This document shows positions 36,677-49,935 of a DNA stretch of 64,000 nt, piece after piece. Position 1 is the stretch's first letter, and each line of letters begins with the position of its first letter. A program made the position numbers and the translations under genes. The stretch is from Rallus limicola (Eukaryota; Chordata; Aves; Gruiformes; Rallidae). The stretch spans positions 56,482,179-56,546,178 of the forward strand of contig JAKCOZ010000003.1 of the NCBI GenBank assembly GCA_022605955.1, read 5' to 3'. The notes under the pieces are model-generated. The model worked only from the letters and a program-made list of their open reading frames with translations, was not told where the DNA came from and searched no databases.

Positions 36677-38460
36677 TAAGATATAAATTAATGTAGTCAG
36701 ATATAATAAGAGTTTGTCCATAATTGTAATTATAGCATTGTACATATTATCCCAGGCTGTACAGTTCTTCAAAGATATTGCAGCCTATTACAGTAAAATG
36801 ACTTTCAGTACTTGTTTCAGACACTAGAAAAGATAATAAAACACATGTCTTTAAGACACTGAATGATGATACAGTGGGATGTGACCTCTGGCAAGGTTTT
36901 TATATTGTAGCTGTTGATCTGAGAGTTTTTGTAGCTAAGCAACTGTCATCCAAAATGTATTATGTCATAAAATAGTATGAAGATATGAAGGTGACAGAGT
37001 GGTTTGAGTGGAGTAGGAGCCATGGCACTTTTCTACTGAAAATTTGTTTTCTGAGCTATAGCACGAAGCAGGAACCCTACCATCATTTGTTTCATGGTAG
37101 GGTATCAAAGCCTGCTTAACTTTATCTTTAAAACAGCAGTGTGGAGCTCCCAGTTGTGCCAGCAATCATGCAAGCACTGCTGTGTAGTAAATCAAGAATG
37201 AAATCAGATCTTGGGTAATGGGCTCCTTCATTTTGCAGCTGAACAGCAAGGAGGGACAGTCATGGACCTTTATTCCCTTCCTACTTGGATTTACATACTC
37301 TACATCTGAAACTGGCTTCTCTCCCTTTGCAGTGAGACCTGTTCAAATTACAGCTCCAGTTTTGATGCTTAGCACAGGAAAGCAACAACAGGGTCATCCC
37401 TCTGTTCCCTGCTTTTGATTGAAGAAATCGGTGAGGACTCGGTTCCCTTCTCAACTGTCTCATCCAAGCAGGACTCATGACCACTGTCCCCACGTCAGGA
37501 GGAGGATCATCTTTGCTCGGGACTGCTGTCGTTGCATCCTTTCCTTGGCTGCCTTTTGCAATCTCTCTCCTCCCATGTAGAGTCTTTTTAGTTTTCATTT
37601 CTTCCTCTGGGCTGTTGCAGACATTCAGCCCAGCAAGTGTCATGTCTACTTCAGCTGCATGTGCAGTGTTGATTACGATTTGGGCAATTAAGATGAAATA
37701 ATTAAATCTGAAACGGGAGTGTTACCATTGACCTTCAAAGTTGCCACTGGGAGGAATTAGTGAAAGGGTGTTTTGTACCCAAGGAGGTTGTTTCAGGCTG
37801 TTGTTGGGTGTTAGACAGTCCTAAAGCTCATTGCTGGAAGGTCATCAAGGTACATGAGTGTTGTCTAAGGCCAGCACTGTTTCTCTGAAGAGTATGAGCA
37901 TAAGGCATAGCGAGTGTCTGCACCTGGTTTGGTCCATCTGTTAAGCATCCTTCTGCAGAAAGTAAAGGACAGGGCTCAGCCAAGAGCGGTGAGTAAGGTC
38001 AGTGCTGCAGCACTAGAAATTAAAGACACGCTCTTGCTCTGCTCTCACACCAGGCACAGTAAGTTCTTCTGAGCATGTTGCTAATCTCAGCTCAGAGAGT
38101 GTTTGGATGATAATGATCTGTCTCACCTCGTGGTGTGTGTTGCTGGCTCCCTCTCTCCATCAGACAGCCTCTCAGTGCTGTTGCTGTCTGGCTGCACTAG
38201 AACAGAAAAGACATAAATCCAACTGAACAGTTTTCTCTTGGTGCAAAGTTTCCTCCTTTGAGCTCTGCAGTCTGAGGAACACTGTGATGTATTAATCCAT
38301 ACGATGAACATTTGGGTTTTTTTATTCTAAGCTATTTCTCATGAGAATTATAGGTGGGCTGTTACAAAAATATTTTCCAGCTCAGACAGGAACTTTCTTT
38401 ACTGTGTAGAAACTGGAAATAATACACTGGGGGGACTTACCCCAGGACTCAGTTGCAGTA

Positions 38461-39530
38461 AATCATAGAATTGTAGAATGCCTTGGCTTGGAAGGATCCT
38501 CAAAGATCTTCTAGTCCCACTCCCCTGCCATGGGCAGGGACACCCTCCACCAGACCAGGCTGCCCAAAGCCCCATCCAGCCTGGCCTTGAACACTGCCAG
38601 GGAGGGGGCAGCCACAGCTTCTCTGGGCAGCCTGTGCCAGGGCCTCACAGGGAAGAATTTTTTCCCCTTTATGTAATGTAAATCTACCATCTTTAAGTTT
38701 TAAACCATTACCCCTTTTCCTAGCACTAGAATCCCTGATAAATGGTCCTTCTCCAGCTTTCCTGTAAGTCCCTTTAGGTAGTAGAAGGCTAATATAAGGT
38801 CTCCCTGGAGCCTTCCCTTCTCCAAGCTGGACAAGCCCAACTTTCTCACCCTGTCTTCATAGGAGAGGAGCTCCAGCCCTCTCATTACCTTCATGGCCCT
38901 TTACTGTATTCTTTCTAACAGGTCCATATCTGTCTTGTACTGGGGACCCGAAAGCTGGATACAGTACTCCAGGTGGGACCCAACAGCAGAGTGTAGAGGG
39001 TCAGAATCACCTTACTTAACCTAGTCATGCTGGTTTGGATGCAGCCCAGGACACAGTTGGCTTTCTGGGCTGCAAGCATGCATTACCAGCTCATGTTGAG
39101 CTTCTTGTCCACCAACACCACTGAGTCCTTCTCCTCAGGGCTGCCCAATATACTCTCCACACAGCCTGTAGCTGTGTTTGGAATTGCACCAATCCATGTG
39201 CAGGACTTTGCACGTGGCCTTGTTGGTTCATGTGGTTCACATGGACCCACCTCTCAAGCCTGTCAGAATCCCTCTGGGTGGCATCCCTTCCCTCCAGTGT
39301 GTTGACCACACCACACAGCTAGGTGTCATCAGAAACCTGATTAGGGTGTACTCAATCTCACTGTCCTTGTCACTGACAAAGATGTCATACAGTGCTGGTT
39401 GCAGTACTGATCCCTGAAGAACACCACTTGTCGCTGATCTCAGACACAGAAGTGTTGACCACAACTCTTTGAGTGTGACTGTCCAGCCAATTCCTTATCC
39501 AATTAGTGGTCCATCCCTCAAATCTTCTGA
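38461..39530 (-). mobile_element. CR1 LINE 3' fragment abutting an opposite-strand CR1
   Basis: The 3' end is at AATCATAGAATTGTAGAATG. The minus strand translates in pieces to RT C-terminal sequence (for example SYEDRVRKLGLSSLEKGRLQ). It is more decayed than the 27-kb copy. At about 39530 it meets another CR1 running on the + strand, without clear unique sequence between them. Confidence 0.88.
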
Positions 39531-39672
39531 TGGAGTAACTGTATCAGTGGACAGAGGAAGAGCTACAGATATCACCTCTCTGGATACCTATAAGGCCTTT
39601 GACATGGTCCCTCACAACATCCTTTTCTCTAAATTGAAGAAATGCGAACTCACTGGATGGACTATTTGGTGG

Positions 39673-40274
39673 CTAGGGTAGAGCTAATTTTCTCTCTAGC
39701 AGCAGTGGAATGCTGCGTATGGTGTTTGGGAGTTGGGATGAGAGCAGTGCTGACAACACACCGAAGTTATAGCTGTTCCCAAGCAGTCAGGGACTTTTCA
39801 GCTTTTCATGCTGCCCTGCAAACGAGAAGGTGGGGGGCACCCAGGAAGCTGGGAGGGGACACAGCCAGGACAGGTGTTCCAAACTGGCCAAAGAGGGTAT
39901 TCCATGCCAAATATCTAATGCTCAGCACAAGGAGGGGCTGAGGAAGGCAGGAGTGGCGGGGATGGGAGGAGTGCTACACTCCAGGACATGAAATTTGGGG
40001 GTGGTCTGGTCTCAGGATGGCTCTGAGCTGTACAGCCTGAGCGTGGTTCAGGTGAGAAACTCCATTGTGTATCACCACTTTCATATATTCTGCTATAAAG
40101 TCCTATTATTGTATCTATCTCTCTGCTATCCCAGTAAATTAGTCTTATCCCAACCCGCAAGGTGGGGTTTTTTCAGTTTTCTTTTCCCTCAGTTCCTCCT
40201 CGCCCAGTTACCCCCTACGCCCTCTTACAGCAGCTGTGTGGTGCTCAGCTCTTGGCTGGGGCAAAACCACTACA
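39673..40274 (+). mobile_element. Solo LTR of an avian ERV, inserted in a CR1
   Basis: About 600 bases start CTAGGGTAGAGCTAATTTTC and end TTGGCTGGGGCAAAACCACT followed by ACA, which resemble the ends of a common bird ERV LTR. The middle motif GCTGGGAGGGGACACAGCC also fits that family. The element is flanked by the direct repeat GGTGG (39668-39672 and 40275-40279), as expected for a 5-bp target-site duplication, and removing it restores the CR1 frame. The family name is not certain. There is no internal retroviral region, so it is a solo LTR left by recombination. Confidence 0.85.
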
Positions 40275-40429
40275 GGTGGATAAGGAATTGGCTGGATGGA
40301 TGCATCCAGAGAGCAGTGGTCCATGACTCAATGACTGGATGGAGATCAGAGATAAGTGGTGTCCCTCAGGTGTCTCTGTTGGGTCCAGTACTTTTTAGCA
40401 TCTTCATCAATGACATCAACAGTGTATCA

Positions 40430-40820
40430 CAGAATGACGGAATTGCAGGGGTTGGAATGGACTTCCATCAAGTCCAATCCTCCTGCCAAAACAGGTTCCC
40501 TAGGACATATTGCACAGGGAGGCATCCAGACAGGTCTTGAATCTCTCCAGAGAAGGAGACTCCACCACCTCCCTGGGCAGCCTGTCCCAGGCTCTGTCAC
40601 CCTCACTGTGTAAAAGTTCTTCCCCATGTTGGTGCGGAACTTCCTGTGCTCCAACTTGCAGCCATTGCCTTCTCCTGTCTCCACAGAGCACTGAAAAGGG
40701 GCTGGCCGATTCCTCTTGTGTCCCACACTTGAGATATTTATAAACATTAATAAGATCCCCTCTCAGTCTACTTTTCTCAAGGCTGAACACCCCCAGTTCT
40801 TTCAGCCTATATCAAGTATA
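40430..40820 (-). mobile_element. CR1 3' fragment nested in the + strand CR1
   Basis: It starts with CACAGAATGACGGAATTGCA and runs as a CR1 3' end on the minus strand to about 40806 (complement of a thumb-domain segment). It interrupts the RT region of the + strand CR1. The hexamer GTATCA occurs just before it (40424-40429) and just after it (40821-40826). This may be a short target-site duplication, although CR1 elements often make none. Confidence 0.87.
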
Positions 40821-43800
40821 GTATCAAGTGCTCCCTCAGCAAATACGCTGGTGACACCAAGCTGAGCAATGCTGTTGACACACCTGAGGGATAGGATGCC
40901 ATATTCATAGGGATTTGGACAAGCTGTGTCCAGGTGAACATCCTGAGGTTCAGCAAGGCCAAGTGCAAGGTCCTGCACCTGCATCAGGGCAAGCCACAGT
41001 AGCCATACTGACTGGAGGATAAAGAGATTGAGAACAGCCCTGAGGAGAAGGACTTGGGGTTATTGGTGTATGAAAAACTGGACCTGAGCCAGCAGTGTGC
41101 TCTTGCAGCCCAGAAAGCCAACTGTATCCTGAGCTGCATCAAAACAGTTGTGACCTGCAGGTCAAGGGAGGTGATTCTCTGCCTCTGCTCTGCTCTGGTG
41201 AGATCCCACCTGGAGAACTGTGTCCAGCTCTGGTCTCCTCAGTGCAGAAAAGACGTGGTGCTTTCAGAGCAGGTCCAGAGGAGGGCCATGAGGATGATCA
41301 GAGCACCGGAGTATCTCTCCTATGAACAGAGTGGAAGAGTTTGGCTTGTTCAGCCTGGAGAAGGAAAGGCTCCAGGGAGACCTTACTGGAGCCTTTCAGT
41401 ACTTAAAGGGTGCTTATAAAAATGATGGGGACAGACATTTTAGTAGGGTCTGTAGTGATAGGACAAGTGGTAGTGTTTTTAAACTAAAAGAGTCAGAGTA
41501 GAGACAAGGAAGAAATTGTTTATGATGAGGGTGGTGAAACACTGGAACAGGTCAGAGAGGTTGTAGATGCCCTGTCCCTGGAAACATTCAAAGTCAGGAT
41601 GGACAGGGCTTTGAGCCACTTGATCTACTTGTAATTGTCCCTGCTGATTGCAAGAGAGTTAGACTAGATGACCTTTACAGGACCCTTCCAACCCAGACTA
41701 TTCTGTGATTCTATGACCTCTTTGTTAAGGTGTATCTCAAAGAGATGCCTATCCAGGCTTCACTCCAGGAGTATTTTAGTTTATTATTGATGCAATCGCT
41801 TGCTATACTTTTACAAGCTATATAATGCATTTTTTAATCTACTTTTTCCCTGATGGTCTGTGATGTGGTTTCTTTTGTTTGTGGTATAAAAAGGCAGTTC
41901 ATCAGTATCAAGTTCTCATTAAATAAAATATGAGATCAATTCAGAAGTTACCAGTATTACTGGAAACATGAGACTTCTCACAATGTCTGCCTATTTTTAG
42001 TGCTGATCAGAATGAGTAAGAGGTCTGCAAATCATCCAAACGTTTTTTTTTTTGTTTTTAAAGCTAATTTGAGATCACATCAGTGGTGTACTGGTTAATA
42101 TTTTAGTTCCTTTCTCAAGAGTTTGGTCTACAATGGTTAGTTTTGTTAGATGTGGCAGCAACTGCATGTTTGTTTAAATTTTTCCAACCCAGCAACTACA
42201 AAACCATTTGTTGTTTTTTTCCCCATTGCTGCAGGTTTTTTTAACTGATAACTGCAGATACCCTAAAGTCTACCTTTTTTTTTCCAAGAATGCATCTTTA
42301 AGTGTTTTTCTCCAGGAAGAAGTCCATTGCATCAAAGTAGTATATGTCAAAACATTTCAACTTTGTACTTCTATTAATTCTGTCTTGTCTTCCGGCTTGT
42401 GTTACAGTGTTAATTGAAATATCTAATGCTGTTTCTGTATTCACACCTTTTCATTTTTGTATTCAGAAACAGGTCTTGAACTTCAGATGATGGGAAAGGC
42501 CAACCTTTTGTGTTTTCTTCCTAATCTGAAGCAAAATCACACTTTGAAACACTGGACTTTCTCACAGAGCAGCAGTTCTTGGTTTCTGGCCAGGTCTATT
42601 TGATACCAGAATGTGTGTCTGGCACTAAAGTACCCAGCCTTTACTTGACCCTCAGTATCATGGTTGATCAAGTAACAGCCTGCAGACAAAAATAATACTT
42701 TTTCTCTCATTCCTAATGCCCATTTAAATTTTTATTATGACCATTAGAAATTACAGTTTTATCCATTAGCTATAGGATGAATACCACTGGCAAAAAAAGT
42801 ATCATTATTAAGAACAAAAATAATTCACCTGGTGTGCACGGTAATATACACTGTAGAAGAGCAGAGTTCTTCAGGAGACACTATCATCAAAGAAATACTG
42901 TAGCACATCTCCAGGACCTTTATGTTTTCTGCAGGAAAAATAAGTCAGAACCTGGTTTTGATTTTTCTCTAAGAGAGTTCCACCTCATTATTTTGGTCAA
43001 AAGTGAAATGCCATGACTACCCTCTCTAAAATTTAAAATGATTTGAAGACAAGGCAGACAGCATGATGCTTGGTGCTGTCTAGAGTCAGTGATTTGGGAC
43101 TATGCAATGTGGAAGAGTCTGACTCAGCTTTATGACTGGTCTGAATTTTGCTGTCAGTCATGTTGCCATCGCATCATTTAGACATTTCAAGACTGTTGGT
43201 TATAAGGCTGAGTTAAGAGAAAAGATAACTGTTAGCATTTGATTACAAAATCTGCCAGCGATGAATGTTAAAAAGAATGGCTGAAAGGTCAGCAGAAATA
43301 TTTACCAGAGCAGATTTTATTCCTTCCACTTTCTTGCACAGTGTAGTAAGTAGACTGCACCACTGCTGCCATGCAGACAGTCCCTTGTGAGTTAGTACAA
43401 ATAACTGTATGAATCCTGCTTATCTTCATTTTAATTCTGCTGTATTCAGTGTGGAACTTCAAAGTTAGTTTTTCTGTGGATCTTCGACTTTAGGTTTTCA
43501 CTCAGTGCCTGAAATGTCTGAATTCCTCCTGGAGCCACCTTTGCAGCTCCCAGTACCACTGGGGAACAGAAGGTCCTTTATAAAAGCTGTAAGAAGTGAC
43601 TACATTCAAGCAGAGTGGCGAGTGTTCTGTGTAGTCTCTGTAGCAGAATTGCTGAAGGACTAGCCTGAGCACTGCACGTGTTAAAGCAGACCTCAGAAAA
43701 CAGTGGTTTAGAGTGGAGAGCAGCAAATGCAGAACCCTTACCTAAAAATGCCAGGGGAATGGTCTGAGCCCCCTCAAGCTTTCAGGAGAAGGTGAAACTG

Positions 43801-44029
43801 AACTGTTTAACTGGAAAGAAGTGATAATTAAAGATGCAGAGGTTAATGGAAAGTAGGCTAAGTATTGATGACATTTTGCCAAAGGTGGTTCATCTTAAAT
43901 GATCTTAATTTATTTTCATAACTAATTCTGTGGAAATTTTACAGGAAACTTTTGGGATTTTAGTAAATCAACTGGTAAATTGTTAAGTGGGGTATTATCA
44001 ACCAAAATGTAATCTGGGAATTGGAAAAG

Positions 44030-44830
44030 GAGTTGGGACTGATTGGAAGTACCAGACTGAAGAGAAGGTAATGGTTGTATTCCTCAAAGAGCCTGGTGAT
44101 CTTGCATATTTCCCCAAGAGACCTTGGGTTCAGCTGTAGGAGACTGCTAATGGAGTTTGCTGGTAACACAAAGAGGTATAACAGGGGAAAGCTGACCGGT
44201 AACTTATAGCAAGAACTGTACACCTGCAGTCTTAAGCAATGAGCTGGAATTCAGTGGAATAAATTGCAAGGTCGTAACAATGGAGACTTGCTCTGGTAAG
44301 GTGGAATCTCATCAGCTGGGGAAGCCAGGCAAGGCAGGTGCCAACCCATAGCTCACTAAAGCTGAGCCTTCAGTGGAAAGCATGTAGGAAAAAAAGTGGT
44401 ATCCTCTTGATATGCACTGAGGCATTCACATCATGTGCAGAAATGAGGTGATATGGCTGCCCAAAGTGCAAGTGGGTTATCTGTTTGGATACCCTGTGCA
44501 TTGTGATCATGTGTGTTCTGGAGAGTAGATTAAAACTGGAAGAGGGATGCTGAGAGGTACTACTAACTAGGATAATCGAGGAATGAATTGCTGAAGATAT
44601 TGAGAGAGCGTGTTGTGTTTATCCTAGCACAATGAAGCCTGAAAGGCTATGTGATTACTGTCTATAAATATCACAGGGGAATAAATACCATAGCGGAAAA
44701 AAAAAAGCAGTTTAGGCTAAAGGCCAGTGTTCTCAGAAGAGCAACAGTCTTAGGCAGACTAAATAAATTTAAGCTGGAAGTGAGAGAAGGGCTCCCTGCC
44801 ATCAGTGAAGATTTCTAACAATCTTAACAG
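44030..44830 (+). mobile_element. Ancient CR1-type relic, sense orientation
   Basis: Diverged CR1 landmarks occur in sense order. GGAGTTTGCTGGTAACACAA (44153-44172) matches the DNA of the RT active-site box. GTGTTTATCCTAGCACAATG and CTGTCTATAAATATCACAGG mark the thumb and C-terminal part. AAATAAATTTAAGCTGGAAG is in the 3' region. No frame survives. The limits are approximate. Confidence 0.6.
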
Positions 44831-45279
44831 CTGGAAAGCCAAGACTGAGAAAGCTGATTGCTTTTATGACGAGTTCTATCAGCTTTTGAAAGAAGATTGG
44901 AGATCATTAGTTAGCAGATTCCCAGTCCCTCTTCTATGGGAAGATGGCCACTCTGCTAACCTACTTGTTCAAAAGCAGTGCTGCACAGTCACATCCATGC
45001 CACTTGCCTTGTCAGTGGAGGTGGGGGGATAGGACCACACGGTGCAGCGTTCCTGTCCCAGCTAGGCTGCTCGCAGGAGCACCAGGAGCAGGCTGGTCTT
45101 GAGGCATGTGAAAACCCATGGCCCAGCGTTGGGGAAGCAGGTGCCCTTGCAGCAGTCATTCATAACCCCAGAGATGATTGAGGAGTCAAAGAAGTCTGTG
45201 TTAGGGGGACAAACCCTCTTGACATGGGGCCACCTTGGCAGGAAGGTAGCCCAGTGAGCATGTCTTCCCTAGCTGTACC

Positions 45280-45322
45280 CAGAATAAACATTTCCCACTG
45301 TGAAACAGTGAAGTTTATTCTG
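45280..45322. repeat. Inverted repeat able to form a hairpin
   Basis: CAGAATAAAC (45280-45289) is the exact complement of GTTTATTCTG (45313-45322). Inside it, CACTGT (45296-45301) pairs with ACAGTG (45305-45310) across a GAA loop. The result is a short stem with an asymmetric internal loop. It is too short for an ordinary microRNA precursor. Confidence 0.6.
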
Positions 45323-48300
45323 TAATATCTCCTGGGTACTATCTGTGGCATAATTATAGTTGGTATAATACAGGGTTTATTGTAAGAATGCTTTGGGCTT
45401 GTTAAAACTGGGTTGTATGGAAAACAAGTGGAAGGAATTTGGAATAGTTCAGGGAAGGCAAGGCTGCTGCTGGTAAATGATTCACAGCAATGCCCAGGAT
45501 GCTATTTAGGAGGATATTGCCTCTGGGATCCAGCTGATTAACAAAGCTGGTTTAGCTGTGTGAGGCCAGAGTTAGAAGCCAGAAAATGTATGAAGAATAA
45601 TAAGCAGCTTAGTTTCTCTTTCTGGTGACGTTGAGCAGTTGTTGCGGTGGAGCTAGTGGGTGATAACCTAGACCCCCCGGCCTGTGGTCCAGGCTTGGGG
45701 CTGGGGTTCTGGGTGGCAAAGTCTCGAGTGGTGATGACAGCAGCATAATAAGTATCCTCAGTGCTCTGCATCTATTTTTTTGTCTCACAAGGAAAATGGT
45801 AAAACTACCTTGGCACATAAAGGCCTGTTGGTGAAGGAGGTGGAGTAACATCTGTCCACACAAAAATGCACTTAGCTGCTAATATAATCAAAGAAAACAA
45901 CAGTTGGAAGCAGAAGACATGGTGCCCCAGGTGGAGAGAGGTACAGCAGGGAGGATTTTTGATACTAAGCAGAAGTTTCCTGGAAAAACAGATTTGTGAG
46001 CACCATTGATACTATTTGTGAAACTGGGTCAAACTTGATGACTAACTGTATTTGAGGAAAGTATGTAGGAAAACATTTAATCTTGATATTTTCTAACTTA
46101 ATGTTTTAGAAATATTGAAGTGTTGTGACAATTTTGAATTAACTTTATTTTTAAATGACACATAATTTAAAATTATTTAAATTTTAAAAGACCAGAAAGA
46201 ATGTTTGTCTACATTGAACTGTAACTAGACATTTAATTTTTTTAATTAACTGAAAAATGTTATGTTCCTATATAAATTTGTCCCCACCATCTCATTTCCT
46301 GACTTGTTTTAATCACAACATCATTCAAATCAGAGCTGTAATTATGATGAATTTCTATTGCTTAGATGTGCAGACTGCAGTTCTTCCCATATTCTCTGTT
46401 GCTTCTTGCTTGTCCAGCTAGCAGCAGTGATGAAGAATGACTGTTTCCCTGTACATTTTTTTTTCAAAGGCACCTATTTTGAATAAAATTTCCCATTTGA
46501 ACTTTGTAATCTCCTTACTGAGGTTTCACAAATGAAACTGAGTTCCATCTTCTCCAAAGAATCAGAGTGCTACATTCCTGGGAGTGCTGTAAGACCTACC
46601 TCTTCACTGCAACTTTCTCTGGTTTAGGTGTGCTTGTTTCCCTAGCATTTTTCAACATTACATTCAATACGAATTACTCTACAGTATGCCTGTCCAAATA
46701 ATACACTGTAGACTATACTGACTGAGCAAGGTACAATAGCAAACAGCTGCATGCAGTTTCATATGCTTTGGTTGTCTGTTCTCTGCCAGTGCAGACTCTG
46801 ACTGTATCACCACTTGATGGAACAAAAAAAATTAGAACGATTTAGAGCTGTTTATCTGAAAGAAAATGGAAATTGCTTTGCTCTGTATTCAATAGAAAAA
46901 GATTCAAATATAGGTGAGATTTAGTTTCATTTCAAAGCATTCCCAGGAAGAAACCATTAATTTTGCAGGCTGCACTATTAGACTTTAAAAAAAAAATCCA
47001 TATTTTACCTATTAAATTAAGTAATTTAGATTTCTTGTATCTATTTCAGTGGAAACTGTGCAATGACGTGTGAAATTCTGTGCAGGTCATACACTACAGT
47101 GGTACTGCTGCCAGCCAGGAGTTTCTTAAATAAACTCTGCCTTGCATCTAGCTGCTGTCTTTTTCCCTGATAGTGATACGTACCTTTTTACTAACTTTTC
47201 CAGTTACTCAAAAGTTGGCAGTTTGGTGGGTGTTTTTTCAGAGTCAGTCTGCTAATTCATCTGTGTTCCGAGGTCCTGGGCAGGGCTAAACCTGGGTAAA
47301 AATCACCTCTTCTGCTTTGCCCTGGTAAACCTTATTTCATTGTTCTTCACATTAAATTTCAGACTATTTCCTCCCTGCATGACCTTTTTGGGGGTTTTAA
47401 TTCATTGCTGTTTAATCTGTCTCTTCTCCTTACATCATTCAAGTTTTACATGCTTGAGGATGTGCTTTTGGTACTGAGAAGCTGAGCCAGCAGCAGCAAG
47501 TGAAACTGGAACAGGAGAGTCACTGGGCAGCTCTGTACCTGGAGACCCCCACCAAGCTCCTCAGCAGGACTGCTCTTTGACAGGTCCCAGGCCACACAGG
47601 GTGGCAATCTTTGGAGAAAATTAAGCCCTTGGCTGAGTCTGGCAGAGGAAACTCTGTCTGTGAATGGTCTGTTCCCAAGCAGATCCTGCTCTGCAGTCAA
47701 CCCTTAACACCTGATTTGAATGGTGTTCATACAATGATTCAAGTGTAATGAGTGCATGAATAAATCACAGCTCTCTTTTCACAGAACTAGTAGGGGTGTG
47801 TGTGTGTGCATGAAAAAAGCCCCAAACCTGTAGCTATTCCCTTGATGGGTGACAGATGTTTTCTTACGTAAAGCAGAGATTTCCTGTGTTTCACAGGCAC
47901 TGAAGTAAGTTCCTATTCCCACCTCCACAGCCCACGTGTACTGTCATTCCTGTGAATATCTTGGCAGTTCTTGAACAGTCAGTTTTCTGTGTGAAACTGG
48001 GACAAACACCAACTGTCTCCAGTAGGCAGACCATGCCATGTACAGGCACCTGTGTAAATGAGTGGTCAGGCCCATCTCTGTTCAGGCTACAAAAGGTTGA
48101 AAGCAATGTCTGAACAGCACACAGATCTCTCTGTCTCCTCCATTTCCATAGCTTAACAATTTGTACCACCATTATGAAATCAGGATATTTTTCTCCACTG
48201 TACTATCTCCAGAGAGTTAACTGATGAGAAGAGCTGTTGATGAGATTGTTTAACTTGATCTCCTGGATGACAGGAAAAAGCCAGCCTTCAAGCACAGGCA

Positions 48301-49774
48301 TCCTTGTGGCAGGCAGTACTTTTTCTGCTAATCTCTGACTCCCGTGTATTTGTCCGTGGCAGCGTAACTGTGAGTGTTGCAAGGCCTTCTTCAGTCATGA
48401 TATAAAAGCTACATGCCTTGCTTTGTGTGGTAGCTGTGGAAGCTTCTAGCTCTAGCATTGGCAGTCAGTTCCCCTCTACACCAACTTGCCCCATTAATGA
48501 GATCTTTTGTAGTGCAGGGTCCACTGAGTCATTTCACAGCTGTCTGCATTGATAATGCTGTTAGTTAATGCCCTCAGTGGAATGGCTAAAATCACAGAAT
48601 CAGGGGGAAATGGTGAAATAGACAGTGAACATTAATCCCTTCCAGAGCCACCATTTACTGCCATGAAATATCCTGTTGCATTTTTGTATGCACATAGAGG
48701 TGTAGATTCAAAAAATTCAGCTGCAATATTCTTTGAAGGGAGGGCAGGAAAGGCCTCCCCTTAAAAACGAAACCCAGAAGGCAACAACAGCTCAATAGGA
48801 GGGTGAAGACATCTGTCCCCTGGTGACTGCAGAGTACAGTGCTATGATCAATTACCTTAAAATATTCATCTGACCCCAGCATGGTAGTCTGTGTCATCTG
48901 ATTAGATACATTCCCAAACTGCATAAAGCAATTGGAGATGACTAAATTATAGAAAAGTATTCCAGAAGAATAAATTCAGGGCTGTTGGATGTTGAGGTAG
49001 GTAGTTCTTGCAATGTGGCAGCTTGTGGGCAGCCTAATGTCCACTCAGGATCCTAGATAAGAAACTCCCACCTGTGTGCCTTTAGGACTATTAATAACAA
49101 AATCTCACCCAGTTTAACCCAAATCTTCTGCTTCTGGTCAGTCTGGCCTTGGTAGTGCTGATTTTATGACCACACTACAGCTGCCGGGAGAGGATCTGAG
49201 AGGTAAATAAATGAATCTAAGGAGTTCCTATCCAGCCCATCCCTGCTGAGGTCATGTAAATCTCCACACTTCAGTTCATTTGCTCCTTGGTCTTGCCAAT
49301 TCAGCCCCTGATGTAAATCAAATCACTTCAGTGAACTGGGTCCGTTTAGGATTGATGGAGAGCAGAAATGTTCACTTTGTTTCTTTAATCCAGACCACTT
49401 CCATGTGCTGCTTTTCATTTTCTCCCTATAGGTCTATTAATGCAAGTGAAAGAATGATAAATTTTGATCAGGAGACAGAAACAAATGGCTGGCATGGACA
49501 AGAAGAGGACCTTTTAAACCGTTTTTTTCTCAGAAGAGAATTATGGTGGAATGATATACTGTGGAATGGTACCTAAGGTTCCTCTTCTGCAAGGAAGCTT
49601 ATTTACTGATAAATGGTAAATCTTCAGTAGGAAGAGGGTGAAGACATGGTTAACATTCTTGAGTAGTGCACCTTAATGCCATTATTTTTCATGGCATCTA
49701 TTAATGGGTGCTCCAGTTGAAGCTAATGAGGCTGTATAAGGTTATTTACATATGGATCCTCTGAGTACAGAGGA

Positions 49775-49935
49775 GGGTTGGGACAACTCAATCACTGGAG
49801 GCTTGTAAGAACAGATGAACCTAAGGGTTTGCCAGGAGTGGTTCACATAGTTGATCTTCGTGTAGTTGACCCTGGCTGGGATGGGCTGGTTGAGCTTGAA
49901 GGACTTTTCAAGGTTCTTTCCAGTCATGATTCTTA
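49775..49935 (+). repeat. Probable old CR1 3'-end fragment
   Basis: CACTGGAGGCTTGTAAGAAC, then GATGGGCTGGTTGAGCTTGA, then TTCTTTCCAGTCATGATTCT, resembles the last 150 bases of an old CR1 in sense orientation. The match is by eye only. Confidence 0.5.

Larger units (their letters stand above)
32287..38460. other. Unique intronic DNA with low-complexity tracts
   Basis: No gene or transposon is recognised in this part of intron 2. Its only clear structures are the pyrimidine tract at 34.3 kb and the T/G tract at 36.6 kb. Confidence 0.55.
39531..41717 (+). mobile_element. CR1 LINE (+), split by an LTR and by another CR1
   Basis: RT sequence in sense orientation begins near 39531 (DTYKAFDMVPHNILFSKL). 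It is broken at 39672, resumes at 40275 ([20 protein letters not shown], then [14 protein letters not shown]), is broken again near 40430, and resumes at about 40821. It then runs through [20 protein letters not shown] (41054-41419) to a 3' end with ATTCTGTGATTCTATGA at 41701-41717. The three blocks join in order without loss, so this was one element about 1.2 kb long before two later insertions. It is 5'-truncated and broken by stops. Confidence 0.9.
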
